Source: Candidatus Atribacteria bacterium (GTDB lineage: Bacteria > Atribacterota > Phoenicimicrobiia > Phoenicimicrobiales > Stramentimicrobiaceae). From it: a DNA stretch of 64,000 bases. Where the stretch lies: the NCBI GenBank assembly GCA_029553585.1, contig JAKPKS010000082.1, forward strand, positions 1 to 64,000, given 5' to 3'. Both the position numbers and the translations under genes were made by a program. Positions within the stretch are counted from its first letter, which is position 1, and each line of letters opens with the position of its first letter. The notes beneath the pieces were generated by a model. That model was not told where the DNA came from and made no database searches. It saw nothing but the letters and a program-made list of their open reading frames with translations. Positions 44,204 to 52,985 of this stretch are shown one piece after another.

Positions 44204-44232
44204 TTGCTATATAAAAAACACGATGTTATAAT
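44204..44232 (+). promoter_or_regulatory. promoter of the rpsF operon
   Basis: TTGCTA (44204-44209), 17-bp spacer and TATAAT (44227-44232) with an extended TG. A ~65-nt leader follows with a possible hairpin CCTATCTC/GAGTAGG. I could not match the S6/S18 leader motif with confidence. Confidence 0.7.
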
Positions 44233-44304
44233 TATAAAGCATTTTTCCTTGCTCCTATCTCTGATTATGAGTAGGGGCCATTATGTCCAGAAGGAGGTGA
44301 CCAA

Positions 44305-44640
44305 ATGCGTAACTACGAATTGATGATTCTATTTGATCCCAATCTGCAGGAAGAAGATAAGAAGACTTTACTGGAAAAAATCCGCGAGACCATCACTGCT
44401 AATCAAGGAAAAGTAACCAAAATAGATCAATGGGGAAAAAGAAAATTAGCTTACCAGATAAAAAAATTCCAGGAAGCTTTTTACGTAATCATTGATTTTA
44501 ACCTTGAACCAGTAAATATTGCCAATCTGGAAAACAGTATCAAATTTGAAGAAAAAATAATCAGATATCTTCTAATTCTTGGCTCAGAAAAAGTTTCTGT
44601 TCCTCGGGAACAAGCAAAAAAAGAAAAAGAAGAAGAATAA
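44305..44640 (+). CDS. rpsF: 30S ribosomal protein bS6
   Basis: bS6 binds 16S rRNA with bS18 in the platform of the 30S subunit. 111 residues begin with MRNYELMILFDPNL and contain WGKRKLAYQIKKFQEAFYVI, the family core. The C-terminus is charged (Lys/Glu). AAGGAGGTGA precedes the ATG. The usual following gene, ssb, is missing. Confidence 0.96.
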   Translation: MRNYELMILFDPNLQEEDKKTLLEKIRETITANQGKVTKIDQWGKRKLAYQIKKFQEAFYVIIDFNLEPVNIANLENSIKFEEKIIRYLLILGSEKVSVPREQAKKEKEEE

Positions 44641-44736
44641 TTAGTAATTGGTTGGTTCTAATGATGTTGTTTCTATAAAACCTAACAATGAATTCTATTT
44701 ATTTTACAGATATTGAAGACGGAAAGGAATTAGTGA

Positions 44737-44973
44737 ATGATTAGGAGAAGTAATTATAGGGGATTACGTGTAAGAAGAAAAATATGCTACTTTTGTGCCG
44801 AAAAAAAAGAAGCAAATTATAAAGATGTAGAACTTTTAAATCGTTTTATAAGCGATCAGGGTAAGATTCTGCCACGTCGTATAACCGGAAGTTGTGCCAA
44901 GCACCAGAGATCTTTAGCTGCAGCCATAAAAAGAGCAAGAGAGGCTGCCCTGCTTCCCTTTGTTAGCCAATAA
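44737..44973 (+). CDS. rpsR: 30S ribosomal protein bS18
   Basis: 78-residue bS18 with the core IDYKD-like [29 protein letters not shown] (about 18-21) and CAKH later form a zinc-ribbon-type site (the C+ variant of S18). It starts 96 bp after rpsF, too close for an ssb gene between them. Confidence 0.95.
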   Translation: MIRRSNYRGLRVRRKICYFCAEKKEANYKDVELLNRFISDQGKILPRRITGSCAKHQRSLAAAIKRAREAALLPFVSQ

Positions 44974-45197
44974 ACTTTCGTTATGCGCCGTACCGATGCA
45001 TATATAGTTTATAATATAACGTGTACTGTTAAATAAAATAAAAAAATATAAAGCAAATTATCAATAGAAATTTGTTGTATTATTGAGGTTTTCCAAAAAC
45101 AATAAGCTATGAACTAAAAACCTTTAATACTAATATATAAAAACCTTTAACTAAAAACTTTAACAGTAAAGGAGTAAGAAAAGGGGTTGTTAATTAA

Positions 45198-46172
45198 TTG
45201 AAAGAACGTATGCCGACGAAATCAATTGTAGAAGGTGCCTTTCTTTCAGCGATTACAGCATTATTATTTTTAGCCAGTCTTTATATTCCTTTATTGGGGA
45301 CCTTAATTAGTTTTTTATGTCCTTTACCCATAATAATTTTGTGTTTACGGCATGATATAAAAACAGCATTGCTCGCCCTTTTCATTTCTTTCCTGCTGGT
45401 TACTTTATTAGCCGGACCCTTTCAGGGTCTAATTGCCGTTTTTGGATTTGGAATACTGGGAATAGCTATAGGAATAGCTATAAAGGAAAAATTAAGCGTG
45501 TGGGAAATACTGCTGATTGGCAGTATCTCTTCTTTTGCCTCCAAGATAATATTAATGTTACTTGGCTTATGGCTGATGGGTATTAATCCATTAATGTTGG
45601 GAGTGGAGCAGATTGACCAGAGTATCCAGCAAAGTCTATCTTTTTATCAAAATATGGGTTTTGACCCGGCACAATTGGAAATTGTGAAAAATTCCCTGTT
45701 ACAGTCTCTGGAATTGATAAGAGTAGCCTTTCCGGCTATGCTGGTTCTTGCTTCTGTATTTGATACTATAATTAATTACTGGGTAGCAGGGAAAATACTG
45801 AAGAGGTTTGGATATATTCTGGCACCTTTCACACCATTTCAGCAATGGAGGGTGGGACATTCCTTTTTTTGGAGTTATATGGCGGGAATTTTTATACTTA
45901 TCATCAATTCACGATTTAACAATCCTGCCTTGCAAAGAATTGGCGTCAATATTCAATTACTGTTCTCCATAATTTTTTTAGTTACGGGTTTAGCTTTAGT
46001 GGCTTATATTATACAATATTATAAAATTAAATCTTTCTTTTTCTGGGTAATCTGCGTGCTTGTCTTTATGCAGCCCTTTCTCTCTTTAGTGGTTACCTGG
46101 ATGGGAATACTGGATATCTGGCTCGATTTTAGAAGATTGGTCACTTTTGGCCCGGGTAAAAAAACGGATTAA
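45198..46172 (+). CDS. YybS-like (DUF2232) membrane protein
   Basis: 324-residue polytopic protein with about eight hydrophobic segments and the opening TKSIVEGAFLSAITALLFL, typical of the YybS/DUF2232 family. Members commonly lie between rpsR and rplI, as here. Function unknown; some resemblance to substrate-binding components of ECF transporters. TTG 45198 is the most upstream start with a purine-rich AAGGGG before it. Confidence 0.75.
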   Translation: MKERMPTKSIVEGAFLSAITALLFLASLYIPLLGTLISFLCPLPIIILCLRHDIKTALLALFISFLLVTLLAGPFQGLIAVFGFGILGIAIGIAIKEKLSVWEILLIGSISSFASKIILMLLGLWLMGINPLMLGVEQIDQSIQQSLSFYQNMGFDPAQLEIVKNSLLQSLELIRVAFPAMLVLASVFDTIINYWVAGKILKRFGYILAPFTPFQQWRVGHSFFWSYMAGIFILIINSRFNNPALQRIGVNIQLLFSIIFLVTGLALVAYIIQYYKIKSFFFWVICVLVFMQPFLSLVVTWMGILDIWLDFRRLVTFGPGKKTD

Positions 46173-46237
46173 ATAGTTTAAAAGAAAAAGAAAAGTTCAG
46201 GGAAGTGTTTTAGCCCAAAACATAGGAGGGTACAGTC

Positions 46238-46774
46238 ATGAAGGTAATTTTGAAAGAAAATGTCGAAACATTAGGATATACTGGTGATGTAATTGAGGTC
46301 AACAGAGGATATGCCCGTAATTATTTATTCCCCCGGGGGTTAGCTCTGGAATACACCAGTGGTAATTTAAAATCAATAGAACATCTTAAGAAAAAAGAAT
46401 GGGAAAAACGAAACCGGGAAGCACTGGAAGCTAAGGAATTAGCAGAGAGAATCAACCATCTGGAGCTGCTCTTTACCGTAAAATCAGGAAAAGATGGGAA
46501 ATTATTTGGTTCGGTAACCAATAAAGATATTGCCCAATCATTGGCTGATAATTATCAGATAGAAATTGACCGAAAGAAAATTGAACCCAATGAACCCCTT
46601 AAAAAAATTGGCAATTATCAGTTAAGCCTGCGCCTGTATACAGATGTGGAAGCTGAGTTAAAGGTTAGAATAATTCCGGAAGAGGAGACTAAAAAAGAAG
46701 GTATTCACGCAGAAGATAAAAAAGAGGAAAACAAAGCCGAAGAGGAAAACAAAGCTATAGAAGAAAATAAATAA
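46238..46774 (+). CDS. rplI: 50S ribosomal protein bL9 with acidic tail
   Basis: bL9 stabilises the base of the L1 stalk. Residues 1-148 are standard: MKVILKENVETLGYTGDVIEV, GYARNYLFPRGLA and the long connecting helix, then GKLFGSVTNKDIA. The last ~30 residues are a Lys/Glu/Asn tail with near-repeats of EENKA, longer than the usual ~150-residue family. An AGGAGGG site precedes the ATG. Confidence 0.95.
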   Translation: MKVILKENVETLGYTGDVIEVNRGYARNYLFPRGLALEYTSGNLKSIEHLKKKEWEKRNREALEAKELAERINHLELLFTVKSGKDGKLFGSVTNKDIAQSLADNYQIEIDRKKIEPNEPLKKIGNYQLSLRLYTDVEAELKVRIIPEEETKKEGIHAEDKKEENKAEEENKAIEENK

Positions 46775-46803
46775 TAATAATATTCTCAATACAGGAATGA
46801 AAA

Positions 46804-48165
46804 ATGGGAGAAAATTTGATGGAAATAACCAGAAGTGCTCCCCAGAATATAAGTGCAGAACAGGCAACGCTGGGCTCTATTCTTTTAGAAAAGGATTCTA
46901 TCCTAAATTGCATTGAAATACTGAAACCTGACGACTTTTATAAAACCGCTCATCAGAATATTTTTCAATGCTCTCTGGATTTATTTGAGAAAAACCAGGC
47001 TGTAGATTTAGTAACCCTGACTGAAGAGCTAAAAAAGAGAAAACAGCTGGATGAGGTAGGGGGAGCTTCCTACCTGGCAACTTTAATGGGTAGCGTTCCC
47101 ACTGCTGCCAATGTAATTTATTATGCCAGGATTGTGGAAGAAAAGGCTATTTTGAGAAAGTTAATTAATCATGCTACCCAGATTGTTTCTATGGGTTATG
47201 AAGAACAGGAAGAAGCCAGAGTATTGCTCGATAAGGCTGAAAATCTAATTTTTGAAGTATCCCAACAAAAAATTAAAGATTTTTTCTCTCCTATTAAGGA
47301 CCTTTTGACAGAGACCTTTGAAAAGATTGAAGATTTATACCACAGTGGAAATTTTATTACCGGAGTACCCACCGGTTTTATTAAATTGGATGAACTGACT
47401 ACGGGTTTACAGCCCTCGGAGCTGATAATTGTAGCAGGCAGACCATCAATGGGAAAAACTGCTTTTTGTATGAATATTGCTCAATATGCCGCTATGCAGC
47501 ATAAAATACCAGTAGCTATTTTCAGTCTGGAAATGTCTAAATCTCAGATAGTTCAGAGAATGCTCTGCTCTGAGGCTCGTATTGATACCCATGCCTTGCG
47601 CCGGGGGATAATGCCAGAGGATGACTGGCCAAAATTATCTTTGGCAGCTGGTAGACTATCTGCAGCACCTATTTTTATTGATGATACAGCAGGCATTTCA
47701 CCACTGGAAATTAAGGCAAAGGCTCGCCGATTAAAAGCAAAGCATGATTTAGGGCTGATACTGATCGATTATCTGCAATTAATTCAGACCGGGCAGAGAG
47801 TGGAAAACCGTCAGCAGGAAATATCACAAATTTCTCGTTCCTTAAAAGGATTGGCACGGGAATTAAATATTCCGGTAGTAGCTGTATCCCAGCTATCCCG
47901 AGCAGTAGAGCTACGGACTAATCAGCGACCTCGCCTTTCTGATTTAAGAGAGAGCGGGGCTTTGGAACAGGATGCCGATGTAGTACTTATTCTCTATAGA
48001 GAAGAATACTATAAACCAAAAAGCAGTAAAAAAGGTATTGCTGAGATAAATCTGGGCAAACAAAGAAATGGTCCTACCGGAACCTTCGAATTAACTTTTC
48101 TAAAGGAATATACGCGTTTTGAGAATTTAGCTCGGGTCACAGAAGATATGGAAGAATACGAATAA
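46804..48165 (+). CDS. dnaB: replicative DNA helicase DnaB
   Basis: Hexameric helicase that unwinds the replication fork. N-terminal domain PQNISAEQATLGSIL; Walker A GRPSMGKT at about 213-220; Walker B LILIDYLQLI; the arginine/DnaB signature LKGLARELNIPVVAVSQLSR; and SDLRESGALEQDADVV. Length 453 is normal and no intein is present. ATG 46819 (GGGAG seven bases upstream) is an alternative start. The order rpsF-rpsR-rplI-dnaB is conserved across bacteria. Confidence 0.96.
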   Translation: MGENLMEITRSAPQNISAEQATLGSILLEKDSILNCIEILKPDDFYKTAHQNIFQCSLDLFEKNQAVDLVTLTEELKKRKQLDEVGGASYLATLMGSVPTAANVIYYARIVEEKAILRKLINHATQIVSMGYEEQEEARVLLDKAENLIFEVSQQKIKDFFSPIKDLLTETFEKIEDLYHSGNFITGVPTGFIKLDELTTGLQPSELIIVAGRPSMGKTAFCMNIAQYAAMQHKIPVAIFSLEMSKSQIVQRMLCSEARIDTHALRRGIMPEDDWPKLSLAAGRLSAAPIFIDDTAGISPLEIKAKARRLKAKHDLGLILIDYLQLIQTGQRVENRQQEISQISRSLKGLARELNIPVVAVSQLSRAVELRTNQRPRLSDLRESGALEQDADVVLILYREEYYKPKSSKKGIAEINLGKQRNGPTGTFELTFLKEYTRFENLARVTEDMEEYE

Positions 48166-48448
48166 GAAGTGGCAAAAAACATTTTTTACCACTATTTACC
48201 TGAAATTTCGTTGACACTTTTTTTAAAACATAGTAACATTGTAAAGCAATCCAAAAGGAATAGTGACAGAGAAACTATTTCTTCTAAGTTTATTAATCAA
48301 AGTATTTTTACTTAATAATGTAGGGAAAGTGTTTTTTTCTGGTTATTGAAAATATGTAAAAACCGTTGTTTATTTCTCATATGCTTACTGGATGTTATGA
48401 TATATCAGAATGATTTTGATGGTATATGAGCGAATAGTTATAGTATGC
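48166..48448. other. spacer after dnaB with hairpin and possible promoter
   Basis: A hairpin AGTGG-AAAAAA/TTTTTT-CCACT spans 48168-48193 with one mismatch. TTGACA (48211-48216), 17 bp and TAACAT (48234-48239) form a possible promoter. I see no reading frame in the remaining bases, so it may feed the tRNA genes. Confidence 0.35.
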
Positions 48449-48521
48449 GGGCCGTTAGCTCAGTTGGTAGAGCATCTGACTCTTAATCAGAGGGTCGCAG
48501 GTTCGAAACCTGCACGGCCTA
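48449..48521 (+). tRNA. tRNA-Lys (anticodon CTT)
   Basis: Acceptor GGGCCGT/ACGGCCT (first pair G-T), D-stem GCTC/GAGC, anticodon stem TCTGA/TCAGA with loop CTCTTAA, T-arm GCAGG TTCGAAA CCTGC. CCA is not encoded. Confidence 0.94.
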
Positions 48522-48531
48522 CTGTAAATAT

Positions 48532-48606
48532 TGCCTCCATCGTCTAGGGGTTCAGGACACCGCCCTTTCACGGCGGCGGCAGGGGTTCGAATCCCCTTGG
48601 AGGCAC
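48532..48606 (+). tRNA. tRNA-Glu (anticodon TTC)
   Basis: Acceptor TGCCTCC/GGAGGCA, anticodon stem CCGCC/GGCGG with loop CTTTCAC, T-arm AGGGG TTCGAAT CCCCT. It lies 10 bp after tRNA-Lys, so the two probably share a transcript. CCA is not encoded. Confidence 0.94.
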
Positions 48607-48783
48607 CTCAATTTTTAAATAACAGAAGTTCTATTAAAGTACTTTTGGGGAATAAAAGAATGCGTTTAACATAACATGTTTCGCATGTTTGTAAATGAAA
48701 AATAAGTATTTGGCTAATAGTTTTTAGTTCAAATCTGAGTGGACAGAAAGTTTTGTACATTACCAAGAATGCTTATTTTCTTT

Positions 48784-48835
48784 TAGTCACTGCGAACATT
48801 ACATTAGCAGTGTGTGGCAGTCACATTCATTTGTG
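48784..48835. repeat. diverged REP-like element
   Basis: TCACTGCGAACATTACATT then GTGTGGCAGTCACATTCATTTG matches the right half of the repeat at 329-480. It is followed at 48838 by AAGAGGTTTTTGGTTCATAG, also found at 222. Otherwise the 293 bp between tRNA-Glu and tRNA-Val hold nothing recognisable. Confidence 0.5.
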
Positions 48836-48899
48836 CTAAGAGGTTTTTGGTTCATAGTTTTTGTTTTTAGCGATGTAAAATATTTAAGTATACGATTAA

Positions 48900-48975
48900 G
48901 GGCGGATAGCTCAGTCGGCAGAGCACCTGCTTCACATGTAGGGGGTCACAGGTTCAAGTCCTGTTCCGCCTACCA
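48900..48975 (+). tRNA. tRNA-Val (anticodon CAC)
   Basis: Acceptor GGGCGGA/TCCGCCT (first pair G-T), D-stem GCTC/GAGC, anticodon stem CCTGC/GTAGG with loop TTCACAT, T-arm ACAGG TTCAAGT CCTGT and encoded CCA. Confidence 0.94.
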
Positions 48976-49241
48976 TTATTTTTAATGGTAGATATTCATT
49001 ATAATTAATTCCACCTATATTTTACCCCTGCGATTTCTCTACCATCTTGTTAGTATAACCATTCTTTAAATATCCGAATAAAGTAAAATTAACACTTATA
49101 TGGCTTTAAACAGTAAAAATATAGTAGAAAAAAAGATAGTGTGGTAATATTAATTCAGATATTACAGGGGCAAATAAAAGTTTATCCTGATAGTTTTGTA
49201 ATATTTGTAATATTAAAAGATTTAAAACATAAAAAGTATTG

Positions 49242-49317
49242 GCCGGCGTAGCTCAATTGGCAGAGCAACGGAATCGTAATCCGTAGGTTGTCTGTTCAAC
49301 TCAGATCGCCGGCTCCA
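49242..49317 (+). tRNA. tRNA-Thr (anticodon CGT)
   Basis: Acceptor GCCGGCG/CGCCGGC, D-stem GCTC/GAGC, anticodon stem ACGGA/TCCGT with loop ATCGTAA, and encoded CCA. The 266 bp before it hold A/T-rich spacer with no feature I can name. Confidence 0.93.
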
Positions 49318-49452
49318 TTATTTTAGTTGGAACAGATGCCCACACCTTTAAAATAAAATCGATATGAATTTCTGGTATAATTCTCTTTGTCCTATAGCAT
49401 CCTATGACATCTATATTGATAAAATTTGAAGAAAGGGAAGGTATAAATATTA

Positions 49453-50358
49453 ATGCCAGTTTTTCTACCAGCCCATACTCTTTCTTTAAAAAAAATAAAA
49501 GAATATATGGATAGTTATAACTTTAAACCCAAAAAAAAGTTAGGACAGAATTTTTTAACAGATAATAATATCATTGCTATTATGGTCCAGGCCCTCAATC
49601 TGGATAAAGAAGAAGCGGTCTTTGAAATTGGTACCGGCTTCGGGAGCCTTACCATAGCTCTAATTCCTTATGTGCGGCATATTTTTTCGGTGGAAAATGA
49701 TACACGTTTTAAACCTATACTGAATGAGATTCTCGCACCTTATGGTGATTCTGTTACTGTTCTATATCAGGATATCCTTACTTTTGATTTAGCCTATTTT
49801 CTACAGCAAAAAAAACAGGAAGGCTATCATATCGAAAAATTGGTGGGAAATCTGCCTTATTCCATCTCCCTCCCCTTATTGAGAAAAATTATGGATTTGC
49901 ATGGCAATATCAAAACTGCAGTATTAATGGTGCAGAAAGAGGTAGCCGAACGAATGCTGGCTAAGCCAGGCAGTAAGAATTATGGGCTTCTATCTGTACT
50001 ATCTAGTTATTATGCCCAAATTGAAAAGATACACCTGGTAAAACCAAATGTTTTCTTTCCTAAACCAATAGTCGACTCTCTGATTTTAAAGATACAGTTT
50101 TTGTCCGAACCAAGTATTGAAGTGGCAGATGAGGCACTCTTTTTTAAGGTAATGGGAGCTATTTTTCAATATAGACGAAAAAGGATTGACAATGCCCTGC
50201 TCTTGTATTTTGGAGAGAGTCTCTCTAAAGAAAGTCTTGCTGATATCTTTCTAATGACCGGAATAGATCCAGGCGAGAGGGGAGATAACTTGCCTCTGAC
50301 AGAATTATCCCACCTGACTGCTGCTTTAAAAGGTTTGCTCCCCGAAACACCTTCTTAA
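49453..50358 (+). CDS. rsmA: 16S rRNA dimethyladenosine transferase RsmA (KsgA)
   Basis: Dimethylates two adjacent adenines near the 3' end of 16S rRNA during 30S maturation. 301 residues: FKPKKKLGQNFLTD opens the enzyme, then the SAM site FEIGTGFGSLT and the catalytic NLPYSI (NxPY type), and FFPKPIVDS. An N-terminal extension of about 20 residues precedes the usual start; an internal ATG at 49507 would also work. It begins the rsmA-spoVG-glmU-prs block familiar from Firmicutes. Confidence 0.94.
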   Translation: MPVFLPAHTLSLKKIKEYMDSYNFKPKKKLGQNFLTDNNIIAIMVQALNLDKEEAVFEIGTGFGSLTIALIPYVRHIFSVENDTRFKPILNEILAPYGDSVTVLYQDILTFDLAYFLQQKKQEGYHIEKLVGNLPYSISLPLLRKIMDLHGNIKTAVLMVQKEVAERMLAKPGSKNYGLLSVLSSYYAQIEKIHLVKPNVFFPKPIVDSLILKIQFLSEPSIEVADEALFFKVMGAIFQYRRKRIDNALLLYFGESLSKESLADIFLMTGIDPGERGDNLPLTELSHLTAALKGLLPETPS

Positions 50359-50465
50359 TTTTCAATCTTAATAGAAACGCTGACTGCTTTCTTTTCTGCT
50401 TTAAAAAAACTGCTGCTCTTTTACTATTTAATCTTAGCTCCTTTAGTTAAAAAATAAAAAGATTT

Positions 50466-50495
50466 TTGACAAATAACTATTTTACATGATAAAAT
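50466..50495 (+). promoter_or_regulatory. promoter in the rsmA-spoVG gap
   Basis: Consensus TTGACA (50466-50471), 18-bp spacer and TAAAAT (50490-50495) with an extended TG. Transcription would start near 50502. Confidence 0.7.
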
Positions 50496-50501
50496 TTGAC
50501 A

Positions 50502-50660
50502 AGCTCTGAAAAAGGAATGACTTTAAGAATTGGATAAGTGTATGATGATGCCAGGTGAAATAACTGCAACATTAAGAGTAAAGAAGTTTTCAAACTGGTT
50601 AATGTTAATATAGGGTTATAATCAGCACAGCAATTAATATTTTGCTGTGTTTATTTTTTT
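50502..50660 (+). ncRNA. candidate small RNA or leader transcript
   Basis: The ~160 bases between a strong promoter and a clear terminator hold no convincing gene. The longest frame is 23 codons, starting MMMPGEITATL at about 50544, without a good ribosome-binding site. The unit could be a trans-acting small RNA or a terminated leader of spoVG. The rest of the 524-bp gap (50661-50882) holds only the spoVG leader. No known RNA family was recognised. Confidence 0.45.
50626..50660 (+). terminator. rho-independent terminator upstream of spoVG
   Basis: Perfect 8-bp stem CACAGCAA/TTGCTGTG (50626-50633 and 50642-50649), loop of eight, then TTTATTTTTTT. Confidence 0.85.
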
Positions 50661-50882
50661 AGCAGAACCGGAATATTAATTATATACTAAAATGCGAATA
50701 TAATAGGAGGTAAATGAAAATATGTAGCAGTGGGAGTTGATTATCTTTTTGGAATTTGGCAAATAAGAAAGGTTCTATGTAGTTAGGTGTTGATCATTAT
50801 CTTAGTGTAGAGAGTAAAATACTTTTATTGTGCTTAACTGAAAAAACTTAAAAATTAAAAAACAAAAAGGCGGTGTAAGCAA

Positions 50883-51233
50883 GTGCAAGTTACTGATGTT
50901 AGAATTAGAAGAATACAGACTGATGGAAAGCTGAGAGCATATGTATCCATTACTTTTGATGATTCCTTTGTAGTCCATGACTTAAGAATTATTGATGGCA
51001 GAAAGGGCATGTTTGTAGCGATGCCCAGTAAACTTTTGCCTAATGGTAATCATAAGGATATTGCTCACCCAATCAATACAGAAGTTCGAGAACAGATCCA
51101 GAATGCTGTATTAAAGGAATATGAAGCAACGGAACATGAAGAACAGACAGCCGGTGAACCGATAGATATTGATGATGTAGAACAAAGTAGTGCTGAGTTT
51201 TCAGATGATTCTGAACCTGAATCAGCTGAATAA
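50883..51233 (+). CDS. spoVG: SpoVG-family regulator
   Basis: SpoVG is a small site-specific DNA- and RNA-binding protein, first known from Bacillus sporulation but widespread in non-sporulating bacteria. 116 residues: [24 protein letters not shown] and the [22 protein letters not shown] motif, both highly conserved, then an acidic tail. The GTG start has GGCGGTG upstream. It sits beside glmU and prs as in Bacillus. Confidence 0.94.
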   Translation: MQVTDVRIRRIQTDGKLRAYVSITFDDSFVVHDLRIIDGRKGMFVAMPSKLLPNGNHKDIAHPINTEVREQIQNAVLKEYEATEHEEQTAGEPIDIDDVEQSSAEFSDDSEPESAE

Positions 51234-51306
51234 TAACAAATTATACGTAATTTACTCGAAATATCTACTGCTTTCTTATAATAGACAGCTAAATTCAAAT
51301 TAACCT

Positions 51307-51336
51307 GGTCAGGAGATAAATATTGTTCTCCTGACC
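51307..51336. other. 10-bp perfect hairpin between spoVG and tRNA-Gln
   Basis: GGTCAGGAGA pairs with TCTCCTGACC around a 10-base loop. No T tract follows on either strand, so it is not a standard terminator. TCTCCTGAC also occurs in the hairpin at 62045-62071. Confidence 0.45.
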
Positions 51337-51373
51337 GAAACAGGTAAAAAAGATAAAGTAATATCCAATTGGA

Positions 51374-51447
51374 TGGGGTGTAGCCAAGCGGTAAGGCAAG
51401 GGACTTTGGCTCCCTCACCGAAGGTTCGAATCCTTCCACCCCAGCCA
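51374..51447 (+). tRNA. tRNA-Gln (anticodon TTG)
   Basis: Acceptor TGGGGTG/CACCCCA, anticodon stem AGGGA/TCCCT with loop CTTTGGC, T-arm GAAGG TTCGAAT CCTTC and encoded CCA. It lies 117 bp before glmU. Confidence 0.95.
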
Positions 51448-51564
51448 GATAGTGTTATTTTTTTGTTTTTTATTTATCCCAATTTCTTTAATAGAACTAT
51501 TTTACCTCAATTTTTTAATATCTTTTCTTAATTATCTTTAAACATTTTTGAACAGGGTAAGGTT

Positions 51565-52965
51565 ATGAAAACCATTGTATCTGTTATACTGGCAGCTGGT
51601 CAGGGAAAAAGAATGAAGTCCACACTTCCCAAAGTTCTACACCCGGTAGCCGGGAAACCTATGATTTTTTACTCCCTGGCATTGGCTAAATCTCTGGGAA
51701 TAAACAAAAGAATTATCGTTCTTGGTCATCAGCTGGAAAATATTAAAGAAACAGTGGACAGTATTGATCAAGAAGTACATCTTGTTCCACAGAAAAATCA
51801 ATTAGGCACTGCTCAGGCGATGCAAGAGGTAGTACCATATTTAACAGATTTTTCTGGCACTATTTTAATCTTATCTGCCGATGTGCCCCTTTTGAGCGCT
51901 ACTACTGTTAAAAGAATTATTGATTATCACCAAAAAGAAAGAGTAGCGGGAACTATATTGACTGCTAAATTGGCAAATCCGGCAGGTTATGGGCGTATTA
52001 TACGAGATGGAGTTGGAAAGATAGCAGAGATTGTAGAACAGGCTGATCTTACAGAAGAACAGCAGAATATTGATGAGATTAATAGTGGGATTTATTGTTT
52101 CCATAGCAAGGAATTATTTCAGGCCTTGGCTTTAGTTAAAAAGAATAATCGTCAAAAAGAATACTATTTGACAGATGTCATTAAAATACTGCTGAAGAAG
52201 GGCTATACGATAGGCAGTATTACTATCGATGACCCGACCGAAATAATCGGTATAAATGACCAGAAAACCCTCTCACAGGTTTCTCAAATAATATATGAAA
52301 GAAATGCATTACGGCATATGGAGGAGGGTGTTACCATTGTTTCTCCAGGTAACAGTTTCATCGAAGAGCAGGTAGAGATAGGCAAAGGTACTATTATATA
52401 TCCCTTTACAGTGATTACCTCGGGCAGCCGGATAGGGCAGGGCTGTCGTATTGGCCCTTATGCCCATATTGTAGAGAGTAACATTGGCAATGAAACTGTC
52501 ATCTTTTCCTCCCAGGTGGAGAAAAGCCGTATCGGTAATAACACTGTCATAGGGCCTTTCGCCCACCTCAGACCTGATAATATCATCGGTGATAAAGTAA
52601 AGATTGGCAACTATGTTGAGGTTAAGAAAACAATTATTGGCCAGGGTACCAAAGTGGGGCATCTCGCTTATTTAGGAGATGCAATTCTAGGTAAAAAGGT
52701 TAATATTGGCGCAGGCACCATAACCTGTAATTTTGATGGAATCAGAAAGAACCAGACTACTGTAGAGGACGGTGCCTTTATTGGCACTAACAATTCTCTG
52801 GTAGCACCGGTAGTCATTGGAAAAGATGCCTATACTGCCGCTGGTTCTACTATTACAGAAAATGTCCCTGCGGGTAGCTTAGGGATTGCCAGAGCCAGAC
52901 AGCAAAACATTATTGACTGGGTGGCAAAGAAGAAAAAGCAGCATGAAGAAGTAGATAAAAAATGA
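51565..52965 (+). CDS. glmU: bifunctional UDP-GlcNAc pyrophosphorylase/GlcN-1-P acetyltransferase
   Basis: Makes UDP-N-acetylglucosamine for peptidoglycan and outer-membrane sugars. Residues ~1-230 are the uridylyltransferase (LAAGQGKRMKSTLPKVLHPVAGKPM). Residues ~250-455 are the left-handed beta-helix acetyltransferase with hexapeptide repeats (IGPFAHLRP, VEVKKTIIG, LGDAILGKKVNIGAGTI). The 466-residue length is typical. prs starts 20 bp later. Confidence 0.96.
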   Translation: MKTIVSVILAAGQGKRMKSTLPKVLHPVAGKPMIFYSLALAKSLGINKRIIVLGHQLENIKETVDSIDQEVHLVPQKNQLGTAQAMQEVVPYLTDFSGTILILSADVPLLSATTVKRIIDYHQKERVAGTILTAKLANPAGYGRIIRDGVGKIAEIVEQADLTEEQQNIDEINSGIYCFHSKELFQALALVKKNNRQKEYYLTDVIKILLKKGYTIGSITIDDPTEIIGINDQKTLSQVSQIIYERNALRHMEEGVTIVSPGNSFIEEQVEIGKGTIIYPFTVITSGSRIGQGCRIGPYAHIVESNIGNETVIFSSQVEKSRIGNNTVIGPFAHLRPDNIIGDKVKIGNYVEVKKTIIGQGTKVGHLAYLGDAILGKKVNIGAGTITCNFDGIRKNQTTVEDGAFIGTNNSLVAPVVIGKDAYTAAGSTITENVPAGSLGIARARQQNIIDWVAKKKKQHEEVDKK

Positions 52966-52985
52966 AGAGATAAGGAGGCAATATT

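Noticed and set aside
50714-50740. Eight-codon leader peptide (MKICSSGS) after AGGAGG
   Set aside because: The spacing to the ATG is only three bases and no attenuator structure follows before spoVG. Kept out of the features.
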